A stretch of DNA of 5,326 nucleotides from Verrucomicrobiota bacterium (GCA_021323835.1 JAJPKI010000251.1:1-5326), one strand, 5' to 3'; shown: positions 1 to 5,326, counted from the stretch's first letter. The notes: a model not told the origin generated them from the sequence alone. Translations and numbers: made by a program.

Positions 1-789
1 CTCGAAGACATTTTGCTGCTGCTCGACGCCGACGTGCGCCGCGAAGTCCGCACACACATGGAAAAAAATCTCGGCATCCGCGTGCTCACCGGCAAAGCGC
101 TGGAAAAAATTTCCGCCGACGCGAATTCCGTCAAAGGCAATTTCGGCGATGAAACGCTAACCGCCGATTTATTGCTCTGCGCCGTTGGCCGCAAACCCGT
201 CACAGACGGATTGAAATTGGAAAATGCCGGATTGAAAACCAGCGAACGCGGTTTCATCGAAGCCGATGATTATTGCCGCACGAAGGTCGCGAACATTTTT
301 GCCATCGGCGACGTGACCGGAAAAATCCAGCTTGCGCACTACGCGACGTCGCAGGGAATCGCCGCCGCCGAAAATGCGGTTCGCCCGAAATTGCACAAGC
401 ACGAGACAATTGTGCCGAACGTGATTTTCACATCGCCGGAAGTCGGCACGGCTGGTTTGGGCGAAGACGACGCGAAGAAACAAAATCGCGCCGTCAAAGT
501 CGGCAAATTCCGTTTTAACGGCCTCGGCAAAGGAATTGCCACGGCGGAAACCATCGGCTTCGTCAAATGGATTGCTGATGCGAACACTGACCAATTGCTG
601 GGCGCAGCCGCCGTTGGCGCACACGCGACGGATTTGATTGCCGAAGCCGCCGTTGCCATCCGCAACGAACTCACGGCACACGAATTGGGCCGCACGATTC
701 ACGCGCATCCGACGTTCGGCGAAATCTGGATGGAAGCTGCGCACGCCGTTCACGGCGAATGCATCCACGCGCCGCCAAAGCGGAAGTAG
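1..789 (+). CDS. lpdA: Dihydrolipoyl dehydrogenase (E3), C-terminal part, 5' truncated
   Basis: This is the FAD-dependent E3 subunit shared by the pyruvate and 2-oxoglutarate dehydrogenase complexes and the glycine cleavage system. It reoxidises protein-bound dihydrolipoamide with NAD+ in the cytoplasm. The frame is open from base 1, so the gene begins left of the window; the redox-active Cys pair and the first FAD-binding motif must lie there. Visible are the end of the NAD domain with an A-V-G-R-K-P motif (181-198), the second FAD contact A-I-G-D (301-312) followed by the L-A-H-Y-A segment, and the dimerisation domain. Near the C-terminus is the signature H-A-H-P-T-F-G-E (700-723), whose second His (706-708) and Glu (721-723) form the catalytic base pair of the family. 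The ending E-A-A-x-A-V-H-G-x-x-I-H is typical of E3 rather than mercuric or glutathione reductase. The stop is TAG at 787. No E1 or E2 gene is visible, so which complex it serves cannot be told. Confidence 0.93.
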   Translation, partial: LEDILLLLDADVRREVRTHMEKNLGIRVLTGKALEKISADANSVKGNFGDETLTADLLLCAVGRKPVTDGLKLENAGLKTSERGFIEADDYCRTKVANIFAIGDVTGKIQLAHYATSQGIAAAENAVRPKLHKHETIVPNVIFTSPEVGTAGLGEDDAKKQNRAVKVGKFRFNGLGKGIATAETIGFVKWIADANTDQLLGAAAVGAHATDLIAEAAVAIRNELTAHELGRTIHAHPTFGEIWMEAAHAVHGECIHAPPKRK

Positions 790-793
790 AATT

Positions 794-853
794 GCCGCAA
801 AAGAACGCAAGGAACACAAAGAAATTTTTGCGCTCTTTGTGTTCTTTCGTGGC
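794..853. repeat. Imperfect inverted repeat (fold-back element) between lpdA and nagD
   Basis: The core is a perfect 11-base-pair stem, 812-822 against 834-844 (GAACACAAAGA and its complement), with an 11-base loop. Outside it, 794-802 pairs with 845-853 in eight of nine positions, counting one G-T wobble; 803-811 bulges on the left side only. The bulge arises because the left arm carries a GAAC-containing unit twice. The element fills most of the 88-base gap. No T-run follows the stem on the + strand, so it is not a standard intrinsic terminator, although the hairpin could still slow transcription or protect the 3' end of the upstream message. AAAGAAC/ACAAAG-rich repeats of this look are, from memory, common between genes in several environmental bacterial phyla. 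That recollection could not be checked here. Confidence 0.7.
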
Positions 854-877
854 TGAATCAGTTAATTTTCTGAAGAC

Positions 878-1663
878 ATGAGCGCTCTCGACCAGGTCCG
901 CGGTAAAGCCGGCTTCATCATTGATATGGACGGCGTGATTTATCACGGCAACAAATTGATTGATGGCGTGACGAATTTCATCGCGTGGCTTGAAGCGCAG
1001 AAGAAAAAATATCTTTTTCTCACCAATAACAGCCAGCCGTCGCCGCGCGAATTGCAGCAAAAGATGGAACGGCTCGGCGTTCACATCGGCGAAGAACATT
1101 TTTACACCAGCGCGCTGGCCACGGCGGCATTTCTTAAAAGCCAGCAACCGAACGGCAGCGTCTTTGTCATCGGTGAAAGCGGATTGATCAACGCGCTTTA
1201 CGACGCGGGCTTCACGATGAACGACATCAATCCCGATTACGTTGTCGTTGGCGAAGCGAAGGCTTACACTTACGATAAAATCACGCAAGCCGTCCGGCTT
1301 GTGCTCGGCGGCGCGAAACTCATCGGCACCAATCCCGACGTGACCGGCCCGACCGACCAGGGTTTGATTCCCGCCACCGGCGCGCTGATGGCGCCGATTG
1401 AATTGGCGACTGGCTCGCGCGCGTATTACGTGGGGAAACCAAATCCGCTCATCATGCGGCATGCGCTGAAGAAATTGGATTGCAAGCGCGAAGACGCGGT
1501 GATTGTCGGCGACCGGATGGACACGGACATCATCGCGGGAATTGAATCGGAAATTGAAACCGTGCTTGTGCTGACTGGCGTGACGGCGGAAACGGATTTG
1601 AAGCGGTTTGCCTATCGTCCCGGCCATGTCATTAAGAACGTTGGAGTGATTGCGGAAAATTAA
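878..1663 (+). CDS. nagD: NagD-type HAD-IIA sugar/nucleotide phosphatase
   Basis: This is a 261-residue cytoplasmic Mg2+-dependent phosphatase of the HAD superfamily, subclass IIA. All four HAD motifs are visible. Motif I is D16-M-D18-G-V, with Asp16 the nucleophile and Asp18 the acid/base. Motif II is T49-N-N-S. Lys187 in G-K-P-N-P is motif III. G-D212-R-M-D-T-D217 is motif IV. The C2-type cap lies between motifs II and III, and T-N-P-D (151-154) is typical of the NagD branch. Many stretches resemble E. coli NagD (250 residues, a UMP phosphatase), for example F-Y-T-S-A-x-A-T-A and the region around V-G-E. The true substrate is uncertain, since relatives act on p-nitrophenyl phosphate, phosphoglycolate or nucleotides. 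The ATG at 878 is chosen because it places motif I at the normal distance from the N-terminus; there is no convincing ribosome-binding site. It follows lpdA on the same strand after 88 bases. The name does not imply a link to N-acetylglucosamine: the nearby GH20 gene is on the other strand. Confidence 0.9.
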   Translation: MSALDQVRGKAGFIIDMDGVIYHGNKLIDGVTNFIAWLEAQKKKYLFLTNNSQPSPRELQQKMERLGVHIGEEHFYTSALATAAFLKSQQPNGSVFVIGESGLINALYDAGFTMNDINPDYVVVGEAKAYTYDKITQAVRLVLGGAKLIGTNPDVTGPTDQGLIPATGALMAPIELATGSRAYYVGKPNPLIMRHALKKLDCKREDAVIVGDRMDTDIIAGIESEIETVLVLTGVTAETDLKRFAYRPGHVIKNVGVIAEN

Positions 1664-3360
1664 TTGGAGGAAGAATTGGTTTCAACTGAAGCGCGACGAT
1701 AATTCACGCCCATTTCATCCAATCGCTTTGCATGGATTTGCAGACGCCGCATGAAATCATCGTAATTGCGCGATTCTTTTGACGACCACGTAGCTTCCGC
1801 CAGCGCGCACGCGCGCGGCCAAAACATATATTCGACGTGTTGAATCGAAGCGACATATTCCGTCCACAAATTGCATTGGCCGCCAAGGATGTGCGATTGA
1901 AATTCCGGCGCGAGCTTCGCGGGAATCGGTTCGAAGGCATACACTTTTTCCAACGGCATAAATCCGCCGATGGCGTGCGGCTCGGTCGCGTAATTCGTGG
2001 ATTGATAATAATCGAGATAACAAAATTTCGTCGGCGACATCACGACATCATTGCCATTGGTCGCAGTTTTGACAGCGACGCTTTTCTCCTGCCAATCCAT
2101 GACGGCAGCATTTGTAGTAAGTCCATCGCCAGCAATTTCGCCCCAGCCGATGAGCGTTTTGCCGTGCGCACTTACAAATTTTTCAATCTGTTTCGTGAAC
2201 CAGCTTTGCAATTGATTTACGTTGGTCAATCCTTCGCGCTGCATGATGGCGAGACATTGCGGCGATTTTCCCCACGTCGCGGCTTTGACTTTCGCGTTCA
2301 CTTCATCGCCGCCCACGTGAACATATTTTCCGGGAAATAATTGAAAAACTTCCGTCAGCACGTCGTCGAGAAATTGAAATGTCGCCGGATTGCTTGGGTC
2401 GAAAACGCCGGCGTTGACACCTGCTTTCACGTCGGTGGTGTAAGTGTTGGTGTCGCTGCCGAATTGCGGATACGCCGCGAGCGCCGCGACGGCATGACCG
2501 GGCATTTCAATTTCCGGAACAATTGTGATGTGGCGTTCCGCCGCATATTTCACGACTTCACGAATCTCATCCTGCGTATAAAACCCGCCGTAACGTTTTT
2601 GCGAATTAAATTTGGAATCCGAAACATTTGCCCAATCGGGATGAGCATTGCCCGAATCATCTACTTCGCCGCGCGGCCCCTTCAATTTGCTGGCCGTTCG
2701 CCATGCGCCAACTTCCGTCAGCTTTGGATATTTTTTGATTTCAATGCGCCAGCCCTGGTCGTCGGTCAAATGCCAGTGCAGCACATTCAATTTGTGCAGC
2801 GCCATTTCATCCAGAATGCGTTCCACTTCGGCCTTGTCGTAGAAATGGCGGCTGACATCGAGCATCAATCCGCGCCATTTGAATCGCGGCCGGTCTTCGA
2901 TTTGGACGCATGGAATTTGCCAATCCACATTTGTGACGACGTTCGTAGAAAAAATTTCCGGCGGCAGCAATTGCAGCAATGTTTGCGCGCCGTAAAACAA
3001 TCCAGCTGGCGTCGGCGCCTGAATGGTGACGAATTGCTGCGTAACAGAAAGTTCATAACCTTCGTCGCCAAGTTTGGCTGATAAATTACTGTCCAGCAAA
3101 AAATCAATTTCGCTTTTGCCGGGCAGCGTGGAAATCGGCGATGCGAGTAATTTGAATCCGGTGGATTGCCGAAGTTTTGCCGCGAGAAATTGCGCTTCGG
3201 CTTCTCCACCAACAAAGGCAATTTTTGTTTCCGAAGTTAAATGAAACTCGCCGGAACGAATTTCAATCTTTTGCGGTTGTGGAATGACAGTAACTTCATT
3301 TGTCGCAGCAAAAATTGCCGGCACAACTGCAACGAAAATCGTGGCAAGAATTTTTTTCAT
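1660..3360 (-). CDS. Exported GH20 beta-N-acetylhexosaminidase
   Basis: This 566-residue enzyme is predicted to remove terminal beta-linked GlcNAc or GalNAc from oligosaccharides by substrate-assisted catalysis through the 2-acetamido group. The N-terminus has two lysines and a hydrophobic stretch ending in Ala-Ala near residue 19, a Sec signal peptide with no lipobox Cys, so it is periplasmic or secreted. Residues of about 24-150 look like the GH20b N-terminal domain; the catalytic barrel follows from about 155. Expected GH20 residues are present: substrate-binding Arg171 (S-R-H-F), H-W-H-L-T-D-D-Q-G-W (195-204), the catalytic pair Asp352-Glu353 in H-V-G-G-D-E, Trp406 in G-W-G-E, Trp423, Tyr448/Asp450, and the N-L-W-T-E motif (Trp499, Glu501). 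It has no extra C-terminal domain. Its ATG overlaps the kduD stop (ATGA), so it is the third gene of the kduI-kduD unit and probably translated by coupling. The stop overlaps that of nagD. Whether it acts on chitin fragments, glycans or glycosaminoglycan pieces is not visible; the context favours uronate-containing glycans. Confidence 0.94.
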   Translation of the reverse strand: MKKILATIFVAVVPAIFAATNEVTVIPQPQKIEIRSGEFHLTSETKIAFVGGEAEAQFLAAKLRQSTGFKLLASPISTLPGKSEIDFLLDSNLSAKLGDEGYELSVTQQFVTIQAPTPAGLFYGAQTLLQLLPPEIFSTNVVTNVDWQIPCVQIEDRPRFKWRGLMLDVSRHFYDKAEVERILDEMALHKLNVLHWHLTDDQGWRIEIKKYPKLTEVGAWRTASKLKGPRGEVDDSGNAHPDWANVSDSKFNSQKRYGGFYTQDEIREVVKYAAERHITIVPEIEMPGHAVAALAAYPQFGSDTNTYTTDVKAGVNAGVFDPSNPATFQFLDDVLTEVFQLFPGKYVHVGGDEVNAKVKAATWGKSPQCLAIMQREGLTNVNQLQSWFTKQIEKFVSAHGKTLIGWGEIAGDGLTTNAAVMDWQEKSVAVKTATNGNDVVMSPTKFCYLDYYQSTNYATEPHAIGGFMPLEKVYAFEPIPAKLAPEFQSHILGGQCNLWTEYVASIQHVEYMFWPRACALAEATWSSKESRNYDDFMRRLQIHAKRLDEMGVNYRRASVETNSSSN

Positions 3361-4130
3361 CGTCCCAGCCAGCCGCCGTCAATGTTTATGACTGCGCCGT
3401 TAAGATAATCTGAATCCTGCGAAGCGAGAAAAACGCAGCCGCCCGCGATGTCTTCCGGCCTGCCCCAACGGCCTTCAGGAATGCGGTCGAGAATCGCTTT
3501 GTTGCGGTTCGCGTCTTCGCGCAAGGCCTTTGTATTTTCCGTGGCGATGTAACCGGGCGCGATGGCATTGATGTTGATGCGTTCTTTCGCCCATTCGTTT
3601 GAGAGCGATTTAGTAATTCCAGCAATTCCATGTTTGCTCGCGGCATAAGCCGGAACCGTGATGCCGCCTTGAAATGAAAGCAGCGACGCGATGTTCACAA
3701 TTTTTAAACGTGATTCTGCCGGAGATTTTTCGCGTCCGCCGGTGAGCCACCATTTCGCGACCGCTTGACACAAGAAAAATGGCGACGACAAATTGATTTG
3801 CAGGACTTCGTTCCAATCCTTTTCCGAAAAATCAACCGCAGGCGCGCGGCGGATAATTCCAGCGTTGTTCACAAGCGCATCAATGCGTCCAGTTTTTTGC
3901 AAAATTTGCGAAATCAAATCCGCCGCTTCCTTTTGCGTGCCTTTGCTCAAGTCGGCGTTCATGCCAACAAATTCGCCGCCAGATTTTTTGACGGCACTTT
4001 CCGTTTCCGCCAAATCGCTGCGCGCCACGCCAACGACTCGTGCGCCTTCGCGCGCGAATGCAACGCAAATGGCCTGGCCAATTCCACGGCTCGCGCCGGT
4101 GACAATCGCAACTTTATTTTTGAAACGCAT
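3357..4130 (-). CDS. kduD: 2-dehydro-3-deoxy-D-gluconate 5-dehydrogenase (KduD)
   Basis: This is a 257-residue cytoplasmic short-chain dehydrogenase. KduD interconverts 2,5-diketo-3-deoxygluconate and 2-keto-3-deoxygluconate with NAD(H), the step after KduI in uronate breakdown. The classical SDR features are present: cofactor loop T11-G-A-S-R-G-I-G18, N88-N-A-G91, Asn113, and the catalytic Ser149, Tyr162 and Lys166. Long segments match E. coli KduD as I recall it (253 residues): I-I-R-R near 92-95, N-I-A-S-L-L-S-F-Q-G-G-I, N-E-W-A-K, N-A-I-A-P-G-Y, I-L-D-R-I-P-E-G-R-W-G and the terminal D-G-G-W-L. These, plus the adjacent kduI, separate it from generic glucose or 3-oxoacyl-ACP reductases. 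An insert of a few residues (about 133-141) precedes the S149 strand relative to E. coli. There is no recognisable Shine-Dalgarno upstream of the ATG. The TGA stop overlaps the GH20 start by four bases. Confidence 0.94.
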   Translation of the reverse strand: MRFKNKVAIVTGASRGIGQAICVAFAREGARVVGVARSDLAETESAVKKSGGEFVGMNADLSKGTQKEAADLISQILQKTGRIDALVNNAGIIRRAPAVDFSEKDWNEVLQINLSSPFFLCQAVAKWWLTGGREKSPAESRLKIVNIASLLSFQGGITVPAYAASKHGIAGITKSLSNEWAKERININAIAPGYIATENTKALREDANRNKAILDRIPEGRWGRPEDIAGGCVFLASQDSDYLNGAVINIDGGWLGR

Positions 4131-4146
4131 AAAATATCTGCAATTC

Positions 4147-4211
4147 TGGTGGGGCGAGACTCTGTCGAACCCTGACTGAAAATTAGAGCTCGAGAGGACT
4201 CTCGCCCACCA
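4147..4211. repeat. Long imperfect inverted repeat between kduI and kduD
   Basis: The left arm begins at 4147 (TGGTGGGGCGAGACTC) and the right arm ends at 4211 (GAGTCC-type sequence read on the reverse strand). Seven base pairs (4147-4153 with 4205-4211) are followed by a single bulged G at 4154, then five pairs (4155-4159 with 4200-4204), one C/C mismatch, and two more pairs. An inner TCGA/TCGA stem (4165-4168 with 4190-4193) closes a loop of about 21 bases. It occupies most of the 86-base gap between two co-directional genes, so it would be transcribed inside the kduI-kduD message. It resembles a REP-type or small fold-back mobile element. There is no T-run downstream in the direction of transcription (toward lower coordinates), so a simple intrinsic terminator is unlikely. 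Confidence 0.75.
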
Positions 4212-4216
4212 TAATT

Positions 4217-5053
4217 TTATTTTAAATCCAACGGCTTCACCGCATCCATGTCGTCGAATACCTGATTTTCACCGGCCATGCCCCAGATAAATTTGTAATT
4301 GCCACTGCCGACGCCAAAGTGCATAGACCAATTTGGCGAGAGCGCAACGTCTTCGTTGTGAAGGAACAGATGGCGCGTCGCCTGCGGTTCGCCCATGAAA
4401 TGCGTGAGCACTTGCGCGCCGAGGTCGAAATAAAAATAAATCTCCGTGCGCCGCCAGTGCGTGTGCGGCGGAAACGAATTCCAGACGTTCCCCGGCTCAA
4501 GCGCGGTCAAGCCCATCACCAATTGGCAGCTTTGGATGCCGCCTTGATGGATGAACTTGTAAATCGTTCGCTTGTTTGCCGTTTCCATCGCGCCAAGATT
4601 TACCGGCGCGGCATCGGCGGATTTCATCATCGCCGCCGGATGCGCGAAATGCGCGGGACAGCTTAAAAAATAAAATTTCGCAGGGTCTTTCGCGTCCACA
4701 CTTTCAAACGTGACGACCTTCGAACCCATCGGAACATAAACGCAATCAAGCCGGTCGAGCGCGAAAGTTTTTCCATCCGCAGTCACTTTCCCCGCGCCGC
4801 CGATATTGATGGCGCCGAGTTCGCGGCGTTCGAGAAAAAAGGCGCGGCCAGTCTCTTTGTGCTTGGGCAGTTCAACCGCTCTTGCCGCCGGCATGATTCC
4901 GCCAACAACCAACCGGTCTAAATCCGTGAATTGGCCGCGGAGTTCGCCCGGCGCGAAGAGATTTGAAATGAGAAAGGTGTCGCGAAGTTCCTGTGTGTTC
5001 ATGCGCACCATGTCCTGCGCGCGCGGCATCCGGCGGATGGAATTTTCAAGCAT
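4217..5053 (-). CDS. kduI: 5-keto-4-deoxyuronate isomerase (KduI)
   Basis: This zinc-dependent cytoplasmic isomerase converts 4-deoxy-L-threo-5-hexosulose uronate (DKI, from unsaturated uronates) to 2,5-diketo-3-deoxygluconate for KduD. From the chosen start it has 278 residues, the same length as E. coli KduI. It is a double cupin: the N-terminal half carries V-G-G-I-M-P (50-55) and F-L-E-R-R-E-L-G-A-I-N-I-G-G-A-G (73-88). The C-terminal cupin carries the metal ligands His197, His199, Glu204 (H-T-H-W-R-R-T-E) and His245 (S-M-H-F-G-V-G), matching His196, His198, Glu203 and His245 of E. coli. The ending G-E-N-Q-V-F-D-D-M-D is near-invariant in the family. The frame stays open upstream to 5212, but that extension would be translated from the fold-back repeat and from the complement of the divergent gene's signal peptide, so the ATG at 5051-5053 is preferred. 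Met9, Met15 or Met18 remain possible. No clear ribosome-binding site is seen. It is the first gene of the kduI-kduD-GH20 unit. Confidence 0.95.
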   Translation of the reverse strand: MLENSIRRMPRAQDMVRMNTQELRDTFLISNLFAPGELRGQFTDLDRLVVGGIMPAARAVELPKHKETGRAFFLERRELGAINIGGAGKVTADGKTFALDRLDCVYVPMGSKVVTFESVDAKDPAKFYFLSCPAHFAHPAAMMKSADAAPVNLGAMETANKRTIYKFIHQGGIQSCQLVMGLTALEPGNVWNSFPPHTHWRRTEIYFYFDLGAQVLTHFMGEPQATRHLFLHNEDVALSPNWSMHFGVGSGNYKFIWGMAGENQVFDDMDAVKPLDLK

Positions 5054-5150
5054 GACATGAAGTTTAGTAAGTCGAGCGACAAGTGTCGAGAGTCGAGGGC
5101 GCGGACAATTTTTCTCGACTTTCGGCTTTCGGCTTTCGACCATTTCAGGC
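5054..5150. promoter_or_regulatory. Divergent intergenic region, probable promoters for kduI and the GH88/105 gene
   Basis: Two genes for uronate use start here on opposite strands, so the 97 bases must contain their promoters unless one of them starts inside the neighbouring coding sequence. I cannot point to convincing -35 and -10 boxes on either strand. Most of the space is taken by the 5071-5140 fold-back repeat, which could double as an operator or simply be an inserted repeat. The promoter assignment rests on gene orientation only. Confidence 0.35.
5071..5140. repeat. Fold-back repeat with 27-base arms built of 7-base units
   Basis: The left arm (5071-5097) and right arm (5114-5140) are each 27 bases and separated by 16. 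Comparing the left arm with the reverse complement of the right gives 18 of 27 identities, with the five outermost bases on the outer side (GTCGA) and the inner AGTCGAG block exact. Several differences are transitions, which would be wobble pairs in RNA. Both arms have a 7-base rhythm: the right arm contains CTTTCGG at 5119, CTTTCGG at 5126 and CTTTCGA at 5133, and the left arm has GTCGAG at 5071, 5085 and 5092. It lies between the divergent starts of kduI and the GH88/105 gene. Confidence 0.7.
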
Positions 5151-5326
5151 ATGAAATCCATTTTCTCGCGATTCAATTTCGTCGCCGCCGCAATTCTTTT
5201 TCTTGCCGCCAATTTTCAATTGCGCGCACAGACCAATTCATCGGACATAACTCCGCAATCCGCTCTCACAGTAATGCAGCGCGCCGCGGATTGGGAACTG
5301 GCGCATTTGGACAACAATAAACGTTC
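5151..5326 (+). CDS. Exported GH88/GH105-like unsaturated uronyl hydrolase, 3' truncated
   Basis: The ATG at 5151 opens a frame that runs to the right edge without a stop (58 codons plus two bases). The first 27 residues have a basic start (K2, R7), a hydrophobic stretch rich in Ala, Ile, Leu and Phe, and a likely Sec cleavage site near L-R-A-Q (24-27). The mature part then reads S-A-L-T-V-M-Q-R-A-A-D-W-E-L-A-H (38-53). This resembles the first helix of PF07470 proteins (GH88 unsaturated glucuronyl hydrolases and GH105 unsaturated rhamnogalacturonyl or uronyl hydrolases), which often start with a V-M-x-R-V-A-D-W-Q-L-like segment. The catalytic Asp residues lie outside the window, so family and substrate cannot be decided. 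Its position divergent from kduI supports the call, because these hydrolases produce the KduI substrate. The family call rests on a short segment; the signal peptide and start are firmer. Confidence 0.62.
   Translation, partial: MKSIFSRFNFVAAAILFLAANFQLRAQTNSSDITPQSALTVMQRAADWELAHLDNNKR

Noticed and set aside
169..819. A 216-codon open frame on the - strand opposite lpdA
   Set aside because: Antisense to a clear E3 sequence; low-complexity Arg/Phe/Ala composition and no family resemblance.
812..844. Intrinsic terminator for lpdA
   Set aside because: The stem is strong, but no T-rich tail follows on the + strand; the T5 run is inside the loop. Kept as a repeat instead.
671..1627. A 318-codon open frame on the - strand opposite nagD and the end of lpdA
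   Set aside because: It lies antisense to two genes with intact catalytic motifs, crosses the fold-back repeat, and its translation is rich in Arg, His and Phe without recognisable domain motifs. It exists because the sense genes use few codons whose complement is a stop.
1837..3081. Two abutting open frames on the + strand (1837-2340 and 2341-3081) opposite the GH20 gene
   Set aside because: They share one frame split by a stop, mirror the codon usage of the GH20 gene, and the translations show no domain. Treated as shadows.
3351..3357. Run of seven A (sense strand) just after the GH20 start as a phase-variation tract
   Set aside because: It encodes the two lysines normal for a Sec signal peptide, and a 7-base run alone is weak evidence for slippage switching.
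3765..4179. Overlapping + strand open frames opposite kduD that run into the 4147-4211 repeat
   Set aside because: Antisense to the conserved SDR cofactor region; their C-termini are translated repeat sequence.
5054..5212. N-terminal extension of KduI by 53 residues up to 5212
   Set aside because: The extension would be encoded by the heptamer repeat and the reverse of the divergent gene's signal peptide. The start at 5053 gives 278 residues, equal to E. coli KduI, and the homology begins there.

Overview
The window is a densely coded bacterial segment with moderate base composition. It holds five genes that can be read in full or nearly so, plus one gene truncated at each edge. I see no rRNA, tRNA, CRISPR array, insertion sequence or phage gene, and no gap between genes exceeds 100 bases. 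The style suggests a free-living, polysaccharide-degrading Gram-negative bacterium: exported glycosidases, no strong Shine-Dalgarno sequences, and fold-back repeats in the gaps. My best guess is Verrucomicrobiota, but this is inference from general resemblance because the window carries no taxonomic marker gene.

Left part (1-1663, + strand): the C-terminal half of a dihydrolipoyl dehydrogenase (lpdA, open at the left edge), then an 88-base gap filled by an imperfect inverted repeat, then a complete NagD-type HAD-IIA phosphatase. The phosphatase ends tail to tail with the next gene, and both stop codons are read from the same four bases, TTAA.

Right part (1660-5053, - strand): a three-gene unit transcribed right to left as kduI, kduD, then an exported GH20 beta-N-acetylhexosaminidase. 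kduI and kduD are separated by 86 bases that contain a second, different inverted repeat. kduD and the GH20 gene overlap by ATGA, which suggests translational coupling. A further gene diverges from kduI at 5151 and runs off the right edge. Its visible 58 residues are an export signal followed by the start of what looks like a GH88/GH105 unsaturated uronyl hydrolase. The 97 bases between the divergent starts hold a third fold-back repeat made of 7-base units.

How the genes work together: a GH88/GH105 enzyme releases the unsaturated uronate left by polysaccharide lyases. This rearranges to 5-keto-4-deoxyuronate (DKI), which KduI isomerises and KduD reduces to 2-keto-3-deoxygluconate for central metabolism. 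The coupled GH20 enzyme would remove N-acetylhexosamine residues. Together they fit a small locus for a polymer alternating uronic acid and amino sugar (glycosaminoglycan-like) at least as well as pectin; this substrate assignment is inference. I found no clearly new enzymatic system. The most unusual features are the three different fold-back elements that occupy all three true intergenic gaps, and the fusion of an amino-sugar glycosidase to a kduID operon.
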